Positions 48,023 through 57,360 of a DNA stretch of 63,202 bases are shown here, in pieces. The translations under genes and the position numbers were made by a program. Location of the stretch: positions 1 through 63,202 of the forward strand of contig CAJTLI010000014.1 of NCBI GenBank assembly GCA_910577525.1. The letters are read 5' to 3'. Position 1 is the stretch's first letter. Every line of letters begins with the position of its first letter. Under the pieces are notes generated by a model. It saw only the letters and a list, made by a program, of their open reading frames with translations, was not told the DNA's origin and made no database searches. The stretch comes from an uncultured Oscillospiraceae bacterium. GTDB taxonomy: Bacteria > Bacillota > Clostridia > Oscillospirales > Oscillospiraceae.

Positions 48023-49567
48023 TTACAGCTCGATGATGGCGTCGTCGTCCAGCGCGTCGAAGGCAGCCCCCGCCGGGACGGACTGGGCTTTGGAGGCAAG
48101 ACGCTGCCGGGCCTGATAGACCATGCCCAGAATCTGGATGGCGATAAGGGGGGTCATGGCCACCATGGCCACCACGCCGAAGGCTTCGGTGACGATGTTC
48201 CCCCCCACGGCCACGCAGGCCCCCTGGGCGAAGGGCAGCAGGAAGGTGGCGGTCATGGGCCCGGAGGCCACGCCGCCGGAGTCGAAGGCGATGGCGGTGA
48301 AGATCCGGGGGACGAAGAAGGACAGCACGATGGCAATGGCGTACCCCGGCACCAGGAACCACAAAATGGAGATCCCGGTGAGCACTCGCACCATGGCCAG
48401 GCCGATGGACACGGCCACGCCGATGGACAGGCTGGCCCCCATGGCGGCGCTGGAGACGGCGCCGTCGGTGATCTCCTCCACCTGCTTGTTCAGCACGTAG
48501 ACGGCGGGCTCCGCCTTGACGATGAAGTAGCCGATGACCATGCCCACGGGGACGATGAGCCAGGGGCGGGACAGCCCCGCCATCACCTGGCCTAAGTAGT
48601 TGCCCGCCGGCATAAAGCCCACGTTGGCCCCGGTGAGGAACAGCACCAGACCCACATAGGTGTAAACCAGGCCCACGCCGATCTTTTTCAGCGTCCGCAC
48701 GGACAGCTTAAGGGCGAAGGCCTGAAAGAGGCCGAACAGGGCGGTGATGGGCAGGAGGGAGACGGCGATCTCCCGCATGTAGGTGGGCAGGCCGGAGCGG
48801 AACAGGGCCCACAGCTCCACGGAGTCGGCGATTTCCGGCAGGGTGGGGGCGGCGTAGGCCCCGTCCTCGGGCCGGAAGATCATGCCCAGGATGAGCACCG
48901 CCAGAATGGGGCCCACCGAGCACAGGGACACCAGGCCGAAGCTGTCGTCCGCCGCGCGGCGGTCGTTTCGGATGGCGGAGATGCCCACGCCCAGGGCCAT
49001 GATGAAGGGCACCGTCATGGGCCCGGTGGTGACGCCGCCGGAGTCAAAGGCTACGGCCAGAAAGTCGCGGGGCACGAACAGGGCCAGGAGGAACACCGCG
49101 GCGTAGAAAAACACCAGCATGGGGGGCAGGGGCACTCCGAACAGCATGCGCAGCAGGGCCAGCACCAGGAAGAGGCCCACCCCCGCCGCCACCGCCAGGA
49201 TGAGCACCATGTTGGGCACGGCGGGCACCTGCCCCGCCAGCACCTGGAGGTCCGGCTCCGAGATGGTGATGAGAAAGCCCAGCAGAAAGCCCATGAGGAC
49301 AATGACGGGCAGGCTGCGGGTCCGGGTGACGGCGGTGCCCACCCGCTCGCCCATGGGGGTCATGCTGGCCTCCGCCCCCAGGGTGAAGAACATGACGCCC
49401 GCCACGATCATGGCCGCCCCCAGCAGGAAGCACAGCAGAATGCTGGGCGAGATGGGGGCCGCGCTGAAGCACAGCACCAGCACAATGCCCACGATGGGCA
49501 GCACCGCCTTCAGCGCCTCCAGCAGCTTTTCCTTCAATTTTGGCAGGGAACCGCGCAAACGCCCCAC
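48023..49567 (-). CDS. DUF1538 polytopic membrane protein
   Basis: 514 aa, about twelve to fourteen membrane segments in two homologous halves. Each half has the mark AFDSGGV..GPMT (VAFDSGGVTTGPMTVPF near 175 and IAFDSGGVASGPMTATF near 425), as in inverted-repeat transporters. Family DUF1538; transport role predicted but substrate unknown. GTG 49567 is only two bases after AAAGGA, so a TTG at 49558 may be the true start. The PII-like gene downstream suggests ligand-controlled transport. Confidence 0.88.
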   Translation of the reverse strand: MGRLRGSLPKLKEKLLEALKAVLPIVGIVLVLCFSAAPISPSILLCFLLGAAMIVAGVMFFTLGAEASMTPMGERVGTAVTRTRSLPVIVLMGFLLGFLITISEPDLQVLAGQVPAVPNMVLILAVAAGVGLFLVLALLRMLFGVPLPPMLVFFYAAVFLLALFVPRDFLAVAFDSGGVTTGPMTVPFIMALGVGISAIRNDRRAADDSFGLVSLCSVGPILAVLILGMIFRPEDGAYAAPTLPEIADSVELWALFRSGLPTYMREIAVSLLPITALFGLFQAFALKLSVRTLKKIGVGLVYTYVGLVLFLTGANVGFMPAGNYLGQVMAGLSRPWLIVPVGMVIGYFIVKAEPAVYVLNKQVEEITDGAVSSAAMGASLSIGVAVSIGLAMVRVLTGISILWFLVPGYAIAIVLSFFVPRIFTAIAFDSGGVASGPMTATFLLPFAQGACVAVGGNIVTEAFGVVAMVAMTPLIAIQILGMVYQARQRLASKAQSVPAGAAFDALDDDAIIEL

Positions 49568-49708
49568 ATCCTTTCCAGTGGCAAAAAACCCACCATTATA
49601 ACCTTACGCGCTATTATATCAAAAAACGTGAGGTTTGCCAACGGGAAAGCGGAAATTTTTAGAACTGTCTACAATTCGACAAAACAGGCGGAAAAAAGCG
49701 GTTTGCGG

Positions 49709-49737
49709 TTGTTTCCGGCGGGATATTATGGTATACT
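49709..49737 (+). promoter_or_regulatory. Sigma-A promoter of galM
   Basis: TTGTTT (49709-49714), 17 bp, TATACT (49732-49737). Confidence 0.7.
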
Positions 49738-49791
49738 AAATCATAATGGAACAAAAGGCCGGACAGACCGGCGGAAAGCGGAGGGGCTTGC

Positions 49792-50853
49792 ATGAAAGAG
49801 AACAGAAGGCTCTTTGGATATATGCCCGGCGGCGCCCCGGTGGAGGAGCTGACCCTGCAAAACGGGGGGCTGACCTGCCGGATCATTACCTACGGCGGCG
49901 CGGTGCGCTCTCTGGAGGTTCCGGACCGGGAAGGAAACCCCGTGGACATAGCGCTGGGCTTCGACACCCTGGAGGACTACAGGACTCAGGACAAATATAT
50001 GGGCGCCCTGGTGGGGCGGTACGCCAACCGGATCGGCGGGGCCAGGTTTACGCTGAACGGCGTGGACTATCCCCTGGCCGCCAACGACGGGGAAAACTCC
50101 CTCCACGGGGGAAACACGGGCTTCGACAAGCGGGTGTGGACGGTGGAGCAGCTGACGGAGAGCTCCGCGGTGCTGTCTCTGGTGAGCCCCGACGGGGAGG
50201 AGGGCTACCCCGGAACCCTGGCCGTGGCGGTGGCCTACACCCTGGCCTTTGGCGGACTGGATATCGAGTACCGGGCCCGCTGCGACAAGGACACGGTGTG
50301 CGGCCTCACTAACCACAGCTATTTCAACTTGTCCGGCCATGACAGCGGCCCGGTGATGGGGCAGCATATCCGGATCTTCGCCACCCATTACACCCCCGCC
50401 GGGCCCGGCCTGATCCCCACCGGGGAGACCGCCCCGGTGAAGGGCACCCCCATGGACCTGTGGGAGGAGCAGGAGATCGGGGCCCATATCGACGACGATG
50501 TGGAACAGCTCAAGACCGCCGGGGGCTTCGACCACAACTGGGCCGTCATCAACTGGGACGGCACCCTGAGGCCCATCGCCCGGGCGTGGTCGCCGGACAC
50601 CGGCATTATGATGGAGACCGCCACCTCCCTGCCCGGCGTGCAGTTCTACACCGGGAATTTCCTGAAGGGCTGCCCCGCCGGCAAGGGGGGCGCCGTCTAC
50701 GGTGAACGCTGCGGCTTCTGCCTGGAGGCCCAGTTCTTTCCCGACTCCCCCAACAAGCCGGGCTTTCCCTCCTGCGTGCTGAAGGCCGGGGAGGAGTACC
50801 GGCACAAAACCGTCTACCGCTTCGGCACGCTGGACAGCGCCCAGCGGCTGTAA
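49792..50853 (+). CDS. galM: Aldose 1-epimerase (mutarotase)
   Basis: 353 aa. It interconverts alpha and beta aldose anomers. GRYANRIGGARFTLNG, HGGNTGFDKRVW, NHSYFNLSGH (catalytic His), FDHNWAV and the catalytic Glu in CLEAQFFPDSPN are in order. First gene of a short operon with the split transketolase (16-bp gap), so it probably serves entry of sugars into the pentose phosphate pathway. Confidence 0.95.
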   Translation: MKENRRLFGYMPGGAPVEELTLQNGGLTCRIITYGGAVRSLEVPDREGNPVDIALGFDTLEDYRTQDKYMGALVGRYANRIGGARFTLNGVDYPLAANDGENSLHGGNTGFDKRVWTVEQLTESSAVLSLVSPDGEEGYPGTLAVAVAYTLAFGGLDIEYRARCDKDTVCGLTNHSYFNLSGHDSGPVMGQHIRIFATHYTPAGPGLIPTGETAPVKGTPMDLWEEQEIGAHIDDDVEQLKTAGGFDHNWAVINWDGTLRPIARAWSPDTGIMMETATSLPGVQFYTGNFLKGCPAGKGGAVYGERCGFCLEAQFFPDSPNKPGFPSCVLKAGEEYRHKTVYRFGTLDSAQRL

Positions 50854-50869
50854 AGAAAGAAGGGACCAT

Positions 50870-51715
50870 ATGACCGCCAACGAAAAAAAGACGCTGATGA
50901 TAAACGCCTGCAAGGTCCGCGTCGGAATCATTGAGTCCACCCACGCCGCCAAGGCGGGCCACCCAGGCGGGAGCCTGTCCTCCGCCGAGCTGTTCACCTG
51001 CCTCTATTTCAAGGAGCTGAACGTGGACCCCCGGGACCCCCAGAAATGGGACCGGGACCGGTTCGTGCTGTCCAAGGGCCACTGCGCCCCCGGTCTGTAC
51101 GCCGCCCTGGCCCTGCGGGGCTTCTTCCCCTGGGAGGACCTGAAAACCCTGCGCCACATCGGCAGCTATCTCCAGGGCCACCCGGATATGAAGGCCATTC
51201 CGGGGGTGGATATGTCCACCGGGTCCCTGGGCCAGGGGGTGTCCGCCGCCTGCGGCATGGCCCTGGCCGCGAAGCTGCAAAACAACCCCTGCCGGGTATA
51301 CACCCTGCTGGGGGACGGAGAGATTCAGGAGGGCCAGGTGTGGGAGGCCCTGATGTTCGCCCACCACTATAAGCTGGACAACCTGTGCGCCTTCATCGAC
51401 AACAACGGCCTGCAAATCGACGGCCCCGTGGATCAGGTCATGAGCCCCTACCCCATTGAGGAGAAGCTGCGGGCCTTCGGCTGGGAGACGCTCACGGTGG
51501 ACGGCCACGACTTCGGCCAGCTGGAGAACGCCTTCGACCAGGCCCGGACGGTGAAGGGCCGGCCCTTCGCCGTGGTGATGAAGACCACCAAGGGCAAGGG
51601 GGTCAGCTATATGGAAAATCAGGTGGGCTGGCACGGCAAGGCCCCCAACGACGAGCAGGCCGAGACCGCGCTTCGGGAGCTGAACGCGGAGCTGGCCAGA
51701 CTGGAGGGGATGTAA
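50870..51715 (+). CDS. Transketolase, N-terminal subunit
   Basis: 281 aa. Thiamine-diphosphate half of a split transketolase: AKAGHPGGSLSSAELF, KGHCAPGLYAAL, DMSTGSLGQGVSAACG and the TPP/Mg motif GDGEIQEGQVWEALMFAHHYKLDNLCAFIDNN. Split enzymes of this kind are common in Firmicutes and archaea. Its stop codon directly touches the ATG of the C-terminal subunit. Confidence 0.95.
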   Translation: MTANEKKTLMINACKVRVGIIESTHAAKAGHPGGSLSSAELFTCLYFKELNVDPRDPQKWDRDRFVLSKGHCAPGLYAALALRGFFPWEDLKTLRHIGSYLQGHPDMKAIPGVDMSTGSLGQGVSAACGMALAAKLQNNPCRVYTLLGDGEIQEGQVWEALMFAHHYKLDNLCAFIDNNGLQIDGPVDQVMSPYPIEEKLRAFGWETLTVDGHDFGQLENAFDQARTVKGRPFAVVMKTTKGKGVSYMENQVGWHGKAPNDEQAETALRELNAELARLEGM

Positions 51716-52663
51716 ATGGCGGACGTGAAAAAGATCGCCACCCGGCAGGGGTACGGCGAGGCCCTGCGGGAGCTGGGCCAGGCCCACGACAACATCGTGG
51801 TGTTCGACGCGGACCTGGCGGGCTCCACCCAGACCGCCATGTTCGGCAAGGCCTTCCCCAACCGCCACTTCAACTGCGGCATCGCCGAGGGGAACATGAT
51901 GGCGGCGGCGGCGGGGGCCGCCTCCATGGGCATGGTGGCCTTCGCCTCCTCCTTCGCCATGTTCGCGGCGGGCCGGGCCTATGAGCAGGTGCGCAACTCC
52001 ATCGGCTACACCCGGCTGAACGTGAAGATCGGCGCCTCCCACGGCGGCATCTCCGTGGGGGAGGACGGGGCCTCCCACCAGTGCCTGGAGGACTTCGCCC
52101 TCATGCGGGCCATCCCCGGCATGGTGGTCATGTCCCCCGCCGACGCGGTGGAGGCCAAGGCCATGGTCAAGGCCGCCTACGAGCACGAGGGGCCGGTGTA
52201 CATGCGCTTCGGCCGCTCCCCGGTGCCAGTGTTCCACGACGAGAACACCTTTACCTTTACCATCGGCAAGGGCGATGTGATGCGGGAGGGCACGGATGTG
52301 GCCGTCATCGCCAACGGACTGCTGGTGGCCGAGGCGGTGGAGGCCGGTAAGCTGCTGGCGGACCGGGGCGTCTCCGCCCGGATCATCAACATGGCCACCA
52401 TCAAGCCTCTGGACGAGGAGCTGGTGCTGAAGGCCGCCGCCGAGTGCGGAAAAATCGTCACCTGCGAGGAGCACTCTGTGATTGGCGGGCTGGGCGAGGC
52501 GGTGTGCTCGCTGCTCAGCGAAAAGCTGCCCACGCCGGTGCGGCGGATGGGCGTCAACGACGTATTCGGCCACTCCGGCCCGGCGGCGGCGCTGCTGGAG
52601 GAGTTCGGCCTGTGCGCCGCCAACATCGCCCGGGTGGCGGAGGAGTTCGTCCGCGGCGCGTGA
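51716..52663 (+). CDS. Transketolase, C-terminal subunit
   Basis: 315 aa. Pyrimidine-binding and C-terminal domains: DADLAGSTQTAMF, NCGIAEGNMMAAAAGAAS with the catalytic Glu, ASHGGISVGEDGASHQCLEDFALMR, and TCEEHSVIGGLGEAV at the C-terminus. It joins the product of 50870 to move two-carbon units between sugar phosphates. A DXS-like role is excluded by the missing N-terminal fusion and by the transketolase signature. An out-of-place 19-codon reading frame follows (52701) and is not called. Confidence 0.95.
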   Translation: MADVKKIATRQGYGEALRELGQAHDNIVVFDADLAGSTQTAMFGKAFPNRHFNCGIAEGNMMAAAAGAASMGMVAFASSFAMFAAGRAYEQVRNSIGYTRLNVKIGASHGGISVGEDGASHQCLEDFALMRAIPGMVVMSPADAVEAKAMVKAAYEHEGPVYMRFGRSPVPVFHDENTFTFTIGKGDVMREGTDVAVIANGLLVAEAVEAGKLLADRGVSARIINMATIKPLDEELVLKAAAECGKIVTCEEHSVIGGLGEAVCSLLSEKLPTPVRRMGVNDVFGHSGPAAALLEEFGLCAANIARVAEEFVRGA

Positions 52664-52760
52664 GCCGCGGGCCGGGGCGGTTTGGAGGAGGTATGCGGAG
52701 ATGAAGCGGATGCTGGAGGAGCTTACCGCCGCCGGGAAGGAGGACGGGACCGGCCGCTGA

Positions 52761-53046
52761 GGCGGGCCGTGAAAAAATCGTGGAATTCACGGAAGAAATT
52801 CAAAAGAAAATAATTATGTAAACGATAGAGAGACGAAAACAGCCCTGTGCAAGCTTGCACAGGGCTGTGGAAGTTTCTGTTGAAGTTGTGGAAGCCTTGA
52901 AAATCCAGGGCTTTCACAAAGAAGGGAGGGAAGGGAGAAGGGAAACCGGGAACCTTTTCAACCCCTTTGAAATTCTCCGATTTGCCCAAAAGAATTATGG
53001 GGGCGGGGGAGGGGGCCGGAGGAAAATTTCTTTCAGGGCCCGGCGG
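52761..53046. other. Non-coding spacer with a 28-bp perfect palindrome
   Basis: The palindrome at 52840-52867 has arms CAGCCCTGTGCAAG and CTTGCACAGGGCTG. It has no T-run beyond it; it could still end both transketolase and PBP2 transcripts (convergent). Nothing else recognised. Confidence 0.6.
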
Positions 53047-55185
53047 TCAGTGCAGCAGAGTGTTCTCCCCGCCCACTGTGTTCAGCGAGCTGCCGGTGGA
53101 GAAATACTGGGCCAGGATGCCCGCGGCCAGCTCCGCCAGGTTGCCGCCGGAGGCGCCCTGCTCCGCCACCAGGCACAGGGCCACCTGGGGGTCGTCGTAG
53201 GGGGCGTAGCACACGAACACGGCGTTGGCCGTCTTGGCGGCCACCTGGGCGGTGCCCGTCTTGCAGCCCACCTCCACCGGAAGCCGGGAGAAGTACTGAG
53301 ACATGGTGTAGGTCTGTCCCAGGTTGTACATCCCCCGGAGCACCGCGTCCAGCTCCTCCTGTTCGATGTCGATGGAGTCCAGCAGCACCGGCTGGTACGT
53401 CTCCGTCACCTGGCTGTAGTCGGAGGACTTGAACTCTTTGAGCAGGTGGCATTGATAGTGGCTGCCGCCGTTGACCAGGGTGGCCACGTAGTTGGCCAGC
53501 TGGAGGGGGGTGAACTGGTTGTTCTCCTGGCCGATGGCCACCGACATGGTGGCGCCCTCCACCCAGGTCTGGCCGTGGCGGGCCGAGGTATCCGGCCCGG
53601 CGGCCTCTCCCTTGTATTCCGGGATCTCGATGCCGGTGTACTCCCCCAGGCCGAACATGGCGGCATATTTCTGGAGGGCCTCGATGCCGGTGCGGCGGCC
53701 CACGTCGTAGAAAAAGACGTTGCAGGAGTCGGTGATGGCCTTTGTCACATTGTCCCTGCCGTGGCTGCCCCGGACGCTGTCGTAGATCCAGCAGTGGGGC
53801 CAGTCGGGGTAGTTGTAGTATTTGTAGATGCCGGTGCACTCCACCGTCTCCCGGGTGTCGATGACCCCCTCGGACAGGGCGGCCACGGCGGTGAGCATCT
53901 TGAAGGTGGAGCCCGGGGCGTACAGGCCGTGGGTGGCCCGGTTGAGCAGGGGCTGGGCCTCGTCGGCGGACAGTTCGGAGAAATTCTCCCGGAAGGTGGC
54001 CAGGTCGTAGGTGGGGTAGGAGGCCAGGGCCAGCACGCCGCCGGTCATGTCCACCACCGCCGCGGCCATGGGGCCGGACTCCTCCTGGGAGGCGGCGTAC
54101 TGGGCCAGCAGGTCCTCGGTGGTGGCCTGGAGGGCCATGTCCAGGGTGAGCACCACGTTCTCCCCCGGCTGGGGCTCGGTGCGCCACTGCTGGCTGACGA
54201 TGTTGCCGTCCTGGTCCTTTTCGATGAGCCGGGAGCCGCTGGTCCCGTGGAGGTGCTCCTCAAAGGCCAGCTCCACCCCCTCCTTGCCCACCACGGCGTT
54301 CATGGGGTAGTTCAGCTCCCGATAGTGCTCCCACTCGTCCCCCGGGTCGATGGACCCGGTGTAGCCCAGCACGTGGGCGGCGTAGCCGGTGCCGTATTTC
54401 CGGGTGGTGGCCGTTTGGATGCGCACGCCGTCCAGAGCGGTCTCCTTCACCCGGGAAATAAAGACGATGTCCACCCCCCGGGCGAACACATAGGTGTTGT
54501 TGTTGATGCCCGTGCTGCGCAGGTACAGCTCGTAAAGCACCCCGGCCAGTTCCCGGTCCAGCTGGTCGGGGACCTCCCCCTTCTTCGCGTCGATGAGGCC
54601 GAAGGTGTGGCACATGGAGGTGAGCAGCTGCCCGGCGGTGGGGTCGGCCTTCTCCGGGGCGCTGGGGTCCAGCCATTTGTAGTGGTCCGGCCCGGCCAGC
54701 CGGCCCAGGGTGGTGGCCTTCTCCTCCGTCTCCCCCTCCTCGTTCTTCTGGAGGTAGGAATAGGGAGTGTTGGTGGTGAAGGTCCAGGGGGCGGTTCTGG
54801 AGATGGGCAGGGTGTCCGTCCAGGCCACCCCCTCCTCCCGGCAGATGGCCAGCAGGCGCTCCAAAATGGCGTTGCGCTGGCCCTTCATGGCGGCGGTGTC
54901 CAGCTCCACATTGTAACTCACCTCGTTTGTGACCAGCACCCGGCCGTACCGGTCCAGAATCTCCCCCCGTACGCTGCTGACCTGCTCGGGCTGGACGTTG
55001 CGCACCACGGAGTTGGAGCGGTAGCTGTCGCCGTCCACAATCTGGGTCTGGTAGAGCACGGCGAAAAAGACGCCCAGCACGGCGCAGAACAGGACGATGA
55101 GGAGATTGCTGCGGAGCTTGAGGCGGCGGGCCTCCCGCTCCGCCTTTTCCTCCTGGATGTGAGACGGGTCAAAGGGGTTATTCAT
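53047..55185 (-). CDS. mrdA: Penicillin-binding protein 2 (elongation transpeptidase)
   Basis: 712 aa from ATG 55185. One membrane anchor (about 26-46), PBP dimerisation domain with a family insert (about 150-260), and the transpeptidase domain with STFK (about 424), SCN (about 486) and KTGTAQ (about 640). It cross-links peptidoglycan in the elongasome with a RodA-type polymerase. It overlaps mreD by eight bases, as in mre operons, though mreB and mreC are not in this window. Confidence 0.94.
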   Translation of the reverse strand: MNNPFDPSHIQEEKAEREARRLKLRSNLLIVLFCAVLGVFFAVLYQTQIVDGDSYRSNSVVRNVQPEQVSSVRGEILDRYGRVLVTNEVSYNVELDTAAMKGQRNAILERLLAICREEGVAWTDTLPISRTAPWTFTTNTPYSYLQKNEEGETEEKATTLGRLAGPDHYKWLDPSAPEKADPTAGQLLTSMCHTFGLIDAKKGEVPDQLDRELAGVLYELYLRSTGINNNTYVFARGVDIVFISRVKETALDGVRIQTATTRKYGTGYAAHVLGYTGSIDPGDEWEHYRELNYPMNAVVGKEGVELAFEEHLHGTSGSRLIEKDQDGNIVSQQWRTEPQPGENVVLTLDMALQATTEDLLAQYAASQEESGPMAAAVVDMTGGVLALASYPTYDLATFRENFSELSADEAQPLLNRATHGLYAPGSTFKMLTAVAALSEGVIDTRETVECTGIYKYYNYPDWPHCWIYDSVRGSHGRDNVTKAITDSCNVFFYDVGRRTGIEALQKYAAMFGLGEYTGIEIPEYKGEAAGPDTSARHGQTWVEGATMSVAIGQENNQFTPLQLANYVATLVNGGSHYQCHLLKEFKSSDYSQVTETYQPVLLDSIDIEQEELDAVLRGMYNLGQTYTMSQYFSRLPVEVGCKTGTAQVAAKTANAVFVCYAPYDDPQVALCLVAEQGASGGNLAELAAGILAQYFSTGSSLNTVGGENTLLH

Positions 55186-55687
55186 GGTAGATCCTCCCGT
55201 AGTTGACGCAGCAGAACCGGCCCGTCCAATAGACGGGCAGAATGAACACCAGGGTCCAGAGCAGCTCGGGCCCGGCCACCCGAAGCAGGACGGGCAGCGG
55301 CGCGGTGCGGGCCAGCAGGTGGAGGGCCAGGGAGCCCAGCTCCCAGGCCAAAACGGTGATGACGGAGCAGATGAGGTGGCCCCACACGTCCCGCCGGAGG
55401 ACGTATTGGGCGGCCAGCCCCGCGCCCCAGCCGATGAGGGACAAAAGGGCGATGCAGGCCGGGCCCAGGTGGCCCAGGCTGGACATGGCCGCCCCGCAGA
55501 CGCCGCCGTAGACCGCGCCGAAGGAGGCGCCCTCCAGAGTTCCGCCCGCCACCGCCAGAATGGGCAGCAGCAGGGGCAGGGCGATGGGCAGGGGGCCCAG
55601 AACATAATAGTTGACCACGGCCACCACGGCCATGGCAGCCAGATAAGAAGTCCATTTCAGAATGATGTCGTGTCTGGTCATTGGCAT
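55178..55687 (-). CDS. mreD: Rod-shape protein MreD
   Basis: 169 aa from ATG 55687. Five hydrophobic segments; LPLLLPILAVAGGTLEGASFGAVYGGVCG is the mid-protein family pattern. MreD is part of the elongation machinery with MreB/MreC, PBP2 and RodA. Being directly upstream of and overlapping PBP2 makes the call safer than its weak sequence marks. Upstream is miaB, not mreC: the mre cluster has been split. Confidence 0.82.
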   Translation of the reverse strand: MPMTRHDIILKWTSYLAAMAVVAVVNYYVLGPLPIALPLLLPILAVAGGTLEGASFGAVYGGVCGAAMSSLGHLGPACIALLSLIGWGAGLAAQYVLRRDVWGHLICSVITVLAWELGSLALHLLARTAPLPVLLRVAGPELLWTLVFILPVYWTGRFCCVNYGRIYHE

Positions 55688-55736
55688 ATTGGGGTCTCCT
55701 CTTTGCCGCGAAACGCCGGGGCCTGCCCCGGCGGGG

Positions 55737-57149
55737 TCAGACGAGCTCGCCGGACAGGGCCCAGGTGGAGCAGCCGGTGATTTTAATCTCCGCAAACCGC
55801 CCGATGAGGGCCGGGTCCCCGCTGAGATGGACCAGCCGCCCCCCCGCCGTCCGGGCGGTCAGGCTGTTCCGGGGGTCCTCCCCCGACCCGTCGATGAGGC
55901 AGCGCCGCACCGTGCCGGTATAGGCCCGGTGCTTTTCCAGGGAAATGCGGTTCTGGGCCTCCAGCAGCCGCTGGAAATTGGCGGACTTCTCCTCCTTTGA
56001 CATGGGGTCGGGCAGCTCCGCCGCCGGGGTGCCCCGCCGGGGGGAGTAGATAAAGGTGAACAGCGCGTCGAAACGGACCTCCTCAATAAGGGACAGGGTG
56101 TCCTCGAATTCCTCTGTGGTCTCGCCGGGGAAGCCCACGATCACGTCGGAGGTGAGCACCACGTCCGGGATGCGCTCCCGCAGTAAGCGCACCTTGTCCA
56201 GGTACTGCTCCCGGGTGTAGCGCCGGTTCATGGCGGCCAGCACCCGGCTGTTCCCCGACTGGAAGGGCAGGTGGATCACCGGGGCCACTTTGGGGCACTT
56301 GGCCATCACGTCGAAGAGCTTCTCTGTGGCGTCCTTTGGGTGGGAGGTCATGAACCGCAGCAAAAATTCGCCGGGGACGGACGCCGCCGCCTCCAGCAGC
56401 CGGGGGAAGTCCCAATCTCCCTCCAGATCCCTGCCGTAGGAGTTCACGTTCTGGCCCAGCAGGGTGATGTCCATGTACCCCTGCTCCGCCAGCGCCCGGA
56501 TCTCGTTTAAAATGACCTCCGGCTCCCGGCTCCGCTCCCGGCCCCGGGTGTAGGGCACGATGCAGTAGGAGCAGAAGTTGTTGCAGCCGTACATGATGGA
56601 CACCCACGCCTTTAATTTGCCCGAGCGGTATACCGGCAGGCCCTCGGCGATGGCCCCGTCGTCGGGCTCCGTCTCAAACACCCGGCCCCGGCGCAGCGCC
56701 ACCCGGCGCAGGAACTCCGGGAACCGCCAGAGCTGCTGGGGGCCGAACACCAGGTCCACATGGCGGTAGGACTGCCTCAGGCGCTCCGCCACATGGGGCT
56801 CCTGGGCCATGCAGCCGCACAGGCAGATGATCTGGCCGGGGTTGCGGCGCTTGCCGTGGACTAAGGCCCCCACGTTGCCGAACACCCGCTGTTCCGCGTG
56901 CTCCCGGATGGCGCAGGTGTTGATGACGATGACGTCCGCGCCCTCCCCAGTGGGGACAATTTCATAGCCCATCTCGCACAGCATCCCCCGAAGCAGCTCG
57001 GAGTCCGCCTCGTTCTGCTGGCAGCCGTAGGTGTCCACATAGGCCAGGGGGGGCGCGGGACGCTGGGCGTTCATGGCCCGCAGCTGGGCACAGTATTCCT
57101 TCTGCCGCCGGATGTCCTCGGGGGGAATGACGGGGGTGGTTCGTTTCAA
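55737..57149 (-). CDS. miaB: tRNA-2-methylthio-N6-dimethylallyladenosine synthase
   Basis: 470 aa from a TTG start (GGGAGGG seven bases upstream). Three domains: N-terminal UPF0004 with Cys residues of cluster 2 (DTYGCQQNEAD, INTCAIREHA, CLCGCMAQE), radical-SAM core with CNNFCSYC, and a C-terminal TRAM domain (about 405-470). It adds the methylthio group to i6A37 in tRNAs reading UNN codons. It lies upstream of mreD/PBP2 on the same strand, without a clear link in function. Confidence 0.96.
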   Translation of the reverse strand: MKRTTPVIPPEDIRRQKEYCAQLRAMNAQRPAPPLAYVDTYGCQQNEADSELLRGMLCEMGYEIVPTGEGADVIVINTCAIREHAEQRVFGNVGALVHGKRRNPGQIICLCGCMAQEPHVAERLRQSYRHVDLVFGPQQLWRFPEFLRRVALRRGRVFETEPDDGAIAEGLPVYRSGKLKAWVSIMYGCNNFCSYCIVPYTRGRERSREPEVILNEIRALAEQGYMDITLLGQNVNSYGRDLEGDWDFPRLLEAAASVPGEFLLRFMTSHPKDATEKLFDVMAKCPKVAPVIHLPFQSGNSRVLAAMNRRYTREQYLDKVRLLRERIPDVVLTSDVIVGFPGETTEEFEDTLSLIEEVRFDALFTFIYSPRRGTPAAELPDPMSKEEKSANFQRLLEAQNRISLEKHRAYTGTVRRCLIDGSGEDPRNSLTARTAGGRLVHLSGDPALIGRFAEIKITGCSTWALSGELV

Positions 57150-57240
57150 GGGAAAGCCCTCCCAAATAAAGTTTGTGAGATAAACCGGATAAGTTTTTCT
57201 TGACAGCCGTTATGTCACCCTCAACGGGGGGAAAAGGGAT

Positions 57241-57280
57241 TGTGGAAAACTGTGTGGAACTTGTTGAAAACTGTGGAACG
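57241..57280. repeat. Cluster of TGTGGAA motifs upstream of miaB
   Basis: TGTGGAAAA (57241), TGTGGAACT (57253), TTGAAAAC (57265) and TGTGGAACG (57272) form an imperfect direct repeat. The motif is close to the DnaA box TGTGGATAA, each with one or more mismatches. Confidence 0.4.
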
Positions 57281-57360
57281 GCGGGGGTTTGCGCTGGAGG
57301 GCCTTGGGAAAGGAGGACGAATTTTGTCACTTTTTCGGGGCGAAAAACTGGACAAATAAA

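Noticed and set aside
52701..52760. 19-codon reading frame after the transketolase genes
   Set aside because: It has a GGAGG upstream but is too short and low in complexity to call; no homologue known to me.
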